From assembly GCA_947501275.1 (NCBI GenBank), contig CANMVD010000002.1, positions 248,001 to 312,000 of the forward strand: a stretch of 64,000 nucleotides of DNA. The letters run 5' to 3'. Of the stretch, positions 61,195-64,000 are shown in pieces. The stretch comes from an uncultured Tateyamaria sp. (GTDB lineage: Bacteria; Pseudomonadota; Alphaproteobacteria; Rhodobacterales; Rhodobacteraceae). A program made the position numbers and the translations under genes. The first letter of the stretch is position 1. Every line of letters begins with the position of its first letter. Under the pieces are notes generated by a model. The model searched no databases. It had not been told where the DNA came from and worked only from the letters and a program-made list of their open reading frames with translations.

Positions 61195-64000
61195 TCAGAT
61201 CAGATCGTCAAAAGACACGCTGACATCACCAAAGACCAACTGGTCGATATCGACGAGATAGTCCTTGCCTTCATAGAAGCCGTCAGCGCCACCGCTGGCG
61301 GAATCCTGCACAATCAAGACATCGATGCGTTCGTTGCGGGCACTGTTCCACCAACTGGTTGTCTCGAAGGTAAAGTCGGCAAAGTCACCGTCAAAGAACG
61401 CCTTATCCTTGGTGGATGTCCCTTCGTCGCTCCATGACATGCCATAAAGGGTATCATCACCAAGCCCGCCATAAAGCTGGTCACGTCCGGCGCCGCCAAA
61501 GATCTGGTCATCATCGGCGCCGCCCATAAGCATATCCATCCCATCGCCGCCATAGACCGTGTCGTCACCGACGCCGCCCATGAGGATGTCGTCACCTTTG
61601 CCGCCGGACACGTAGTCGTCATCCAACCCGCCGAAAATCAGGTCATCATTGTCATAACCACGCAGCGTGTCGTTGCCGGCACCGCCGAGGATCACATCCG
61701 CAGTGTCCCCACCAAGGATGGAATCCGCCCCCGACGTCCCAAATTCGATGTCGGATGTGCGCACGGTCAGATTTCTGAATTCGACAAAATCCTGGTCGCT
61801 GCCCAGCGTGGTCGCCGCCCCGTCCACTGTGACAACGATATCCACGCCATTGCCCGCCACTTCGAATGTGGCATCCTGCGCACGCGCATCGAAATAGGCA
61901 TAATCGTCACGGGGACCGTCGCCAAAGATTGTGTCTCCGGTCTCTTGCGTATCAAAAATCACAACGTCAGAGATCTGCCCGTCCAGATGCGCGTTGATGC
62001 GATCTGTCTCACCTGTTGCGCTGGACCAGTTGTTCGCGCCGATGACCATGTATTCCGTATTGGTATCAAGCCCGACGGTGACATCGCTGTCATAGCCAAC
62101 CAATGCGCCATTCTGATACACACGCAATCCATCTGCGCCAAAGCTGACGGCCAGATCATACCATTCGCCTGCCACAACAGCATCGTCGATAGTGATATGA
62201 TGGGACTCGACTTCATCCTGAATGCGGACCTGCAAAGCCCCGTTTTCATTGACGTAAATCGACAGATGGCCGCCTTGGCCAAGCCCGGAGGCGTCTTTGG
62301 ACAGCAAGGTTTGGAACACGCCAACCGAATTGAGTGCGAAGCCAAATGCAATTGTGCCGTTGGAGAGCGACAATGCATTGCTATGGCCCACAACCATCGG
62401 AGCGCGATCGTCAGGCGTAAAGCTGTGCGTGCCTGTCATCGCAAAAACGGGGTTGAGATGCCCTGGAAGGTTGAGGTGGTTGAGGTCTTGCAGAGTTGTT
62501 GGGGGGGCGATGTCGCCTGTATCTGTGCTGACGCTCAGGGGGGTGACGGCTTCGTCGAGGTCGTTGATCGTGTACACGATCCCGTAGGCCGGGCCTGCGT
62601 CGTGTTCGATATCGGCCTGCGTGATCAGGTCTCCGTAGACCGTGATCGTGCCCAGCAGGTCGTCGTTATGCGCCCCGCCGCCACTGCCCTGATCCGAGTA
62701 GAGCGAGATGATCGAGTGGTCCATCACCCCGTCGCCATCCGCGTCGCCGTAAGTGATCGAGGAGATCTGCGTCGTGTGGCCTTCGATCACAATCCGGTCG
62801 CCCTCGGCGCGGGAGTAATCCAGCACCACGTCATTGCCGATCGCATCCACCCAGTGGTCGTGGATGTTGTCATTCTCGCCCGCAACACCGTGCCAGTTGA
62901 TCGTCCCGTCCTCGCGGGTGTGCTTTTCGATGATGTAGTCCTTGGCGTTGATCAGGGTCTGGAAGTAGAAGATGTCCGCCCCTGCTCCACCTTCCAGCAC
63001 GTCATCGGCCGGGATGGGCTGATCAGGATAAAGCTTGCCATTCGTCAGCTCGTTATACGGATCGCCCTCGTCCCGGTCCGCGTCGTAATAGACGTCCGGT
63101 TCGCGCGCATCCGCCCGCGAGATCAGCAGGTCATTGCCCTCGCCGCCGCGCAGCGTGTCCTCGCCGTGGCCGCCATCGAGGATGTCGTTGCCGTTGCCGC
63201 CCACCAGCGTATCATTGCCATAGCCGCCCTGCAGGATGTCTTCGCCGCCGCGCCCGTTGAGGTAATCATCGCCCTTGCCGCCATTCAGGCCCGCATTCTC
63301 GCCCCGGCTGCCAAAGGTGTTTTCGCGCCCGTTGCCCACTTTCATAACGTCCAGAGGCGTCATCAGGTGGCCGTGTTCATTCACGCCGTACTCTGCCAGA
63401 ATGTCCTTGAACGTGTCGCTGGCGTCGTGCAGCTGCTGAAAGGTCGGAGCCAGTTCGGCCATCTGGGCGGCATGATGCGCCGTCATGCCCAGATCCGGAG
63501 CAACAACAGAGGTGACCTTGATCACGTCGGCGCTGCTCAGCTGTTCGTCAAAGATCATGACATCCGAAACGGTGCCCTCCATTTCGCCGTCCGCATCCTG
63601 ATCGGCATCGCGCCAGTGACGGGTGCCACCGATGACGAGGCTGGCATCATTGGCCGCGAGCCCGACCTTGAACTCGGGCTCTGCCGCGACAAGCTGGCCG
63701 TCCAGCCAGATCATCAGACCGTCCTCGCCAAAAGACACCGACAACGCGTAATCCTGACCGTCATCCAGGATCAGATCCGGCACCCGCAACCACTCGCGCC
63801 CGCCAGAACCGTCCTCCATCGTGACAATCAACTGCCCGTTCTCGGCCCAGACGGTGAACTGGCCCTCACCATTCCCGTCAAGATCCTTGGACACCAGCGC
63901 CATCTTGCCAAACAGCTTGTCCAACGAAAACTTCAACGAAATCGTCCCCGAAACAAGCGAAAGGGAGTCGTGGTGACCGGCTTCCATGTAGGAGCCATCG
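61195..64000 (-). CDS. Large RTX protein with two LamG-like domains (N-terminus off the right edge)
   Basis: At least 935 residues are visible and the frame is open to the window's right edge, so the true start lies beyond it. Two copies of a concanavalin/LamG-like domain are present: the first at about residues 5-155 (LSLVSGTISLKFSLDKL ... GTVSDVMIFDEQL), the second at about 525-690 (LSLSNGTIAFGFALNSV ... GQISDVVIFDTQ). Each is followed by RTX nonapeptide repeats (GGKGDDYLNGRGGEDILQGG, and SILGGDTADVILGGAGND). A C-terminal segment lacks a catalytic motif. It is probably exported by type I secretion and binds glycans at the cell surface or in the matrix. It is followed by an intrinsic terminator. 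Confidence 0.87.
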   Translation of the reverse strand, partial: DGSYMEAGHHDSLSLVSGTISLKFSLDKLFGKMALVSKDLDGNGEGQFTVWAENGQLIVTMEDGSGGREWLRVPDLILDDGQDYALSVSFGEDGLMIWLDGQLVAAEPEFKVGLAANDASLVIGGTRHWRDADQDADGEMEGTVSDVMIFDEQLSSADVIKVTSVVAPDLGMTAHHAAQMAELAPTFQQLHDASDTFKDILAEYGVNEHGHLMTPLDVMKVGNGRENTFGSRGENAGLNGGKGDDYLNGRGGEDILQGGYGNDTLVGGNGNDILDGGHGEDTLRGGEGNDLLISRADAREPDVYYDADRDEGDPYNELTNGKLYPDQPIPADDVLEGGAGADIFYFQTLINAKDYIIEKHTREDGTINWHGVAGENDNIHDHWVDAIGNDVVLDYSRAEGDRIVIEGHTTQISSITYGDADGDGVMDHSIISLYSDQGSGGGAHNDDLLGTITVYGDLITQADIEHDAGPAYGIVYTINDLDEAVTPLSVSTDTGDIAPPTTLQDLNHLNLPGHLNPVFAMTGTHSFTPDDRAPMVVGHSNALSLSNGTIAFGFALNSVGVFQTLLSKDASGLGQGGHLSIYVNENGALQVRIQDEVESHHITIDDAVVAGEWYDLAVSFGADGLRVYQNGALVGYDSDVTVGLDTNTEYMVIGANNWSSATGETDRINAHLDGQISDVVIFDTQETGDTIFGDGPRDDYAYFDARAQDATFEVAGNGVDIVVTVDGAATTLGSDQDFVEFRNLTVRTSDIEFGTSGADSILGGDTADVILGGAGNDTLRGYDNDDLIFGGLDDDYVSGGKGDDILMGGVGDDTVYGGDGMDMLMGGADDDQIFGGAGRDQLYGGLGDDTLYGMSWSDEGTSTKDKAFFDGDFADFTFETTSWWNSARNERIDVLIVQDSASGGADGFYEGKDYLVDIDQLVFGDVSVSFDDLI

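Overview
This window looks like a chromosomal segment of a marine alphaproteobacterium of the Roseobacter group (Rhodobacterales). The basis is a soxB-soxD-soxA sarcosine oxidase locus, the order ccmI - ruvX - DUF1289, many ABC and TRAP uptake systems for sugars and sugar acids, RTX secreted proteins, high GC and tight ATGA-overlapped operons. No rRNA, tRNA, CRISPR array, insertion sequence or prophage gene was recognised. Both ends cut a gene: soxA at the left and an RTX/LamG protein at the right.

Layout. 1-3.7 kb: sarcosine oxidase, with two tiny membrane-protein genes and an intrinsic terminator lying between soxB and soxD. 3.9-5.8 kb: cytochrome c maturation gene ccmI, ruvX and a small Cys-rich protein. 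5.9-8.5 kb: a 2-oxoglutarate-oxygenase-like protein, a TauE/SafE permease and dusA. 8.6-16.2 kb: an ABC sugar operon (ATPase, binding protein, two permeases, then cytochrome b561, SMP-30 lactonase and a GlcG-like protein), a LacI-family regulator, and a striking 36-bp palindromic double operator. 16.3-22.1 kb: aldehyde dehydrogenase, LLM flavin oxygenase, a flavin reductase with an extra C-terminal domain, alpha/beta hydrolase and DUF1185 protein beside a divergent LysR gene; this resembles a Rut-like oxidative ring-opening pathway.

22.1-33.5 kb is the most unusual part. It carries a UDP-sulfoquinovose synthase homologue (SqdB), a BcsB-like periplasmic protein, a processive family-2 glycosyltransferase, a pure RTX protein and a Sel1/peptidoglycan-binding-like periplasmic protein, all on one strand. 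Directly upstream are a hybrid histidine kinase, a periplasmic molybdopterin-domain-like protein and a divergent LuxR-type response regulator. I infer a synthase-dependent exopolysaccharide built from, or containing, sulfoquinovose. A 16-bp palindrome of the form CTATNCCANNGNATAG occurs both before sqdB and in the regulator's divergent promoter region, suggesting one regulon.

33.6-40.5 kb: two complete ribose-type ABC importers in tandem under a divergent LacI regulator with duplicated operator boxes. 41.6-51.9 kb: a gluconate/idonate-type catabolic region (GntR-like LacI regulator, hydroxyacid dehydrogenase, gluconokinase, gluconate 5-dehydrogenase-like SDR, idonate dehydrogenase-like enzyme, metallo-beta-lactamase-fold hydrolase, TRAP transporter) and a quinone-oxidoreductase-like enzyme. 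52.4-58.5 kb: acs translationally coupled to an adenylate kinase, an AraC regulator, a FAD monooxygenase and an alpha-methylacyl-CoA racemase-like protein. 58.8-64 kb: a PAS-PAS-GGDEF-EAL protein and the RTX/LamG protein.

Three LacI-family regulators in the window look like paralogues of the GntR branch, and their candidate operators all share GTTAC/GTAAC half-sites. Strong hairpins follow all four solute-binding-protein genes, which would raise binding protein over permease expression. All functional calls come from reading motifs and gene context; no database search was run.
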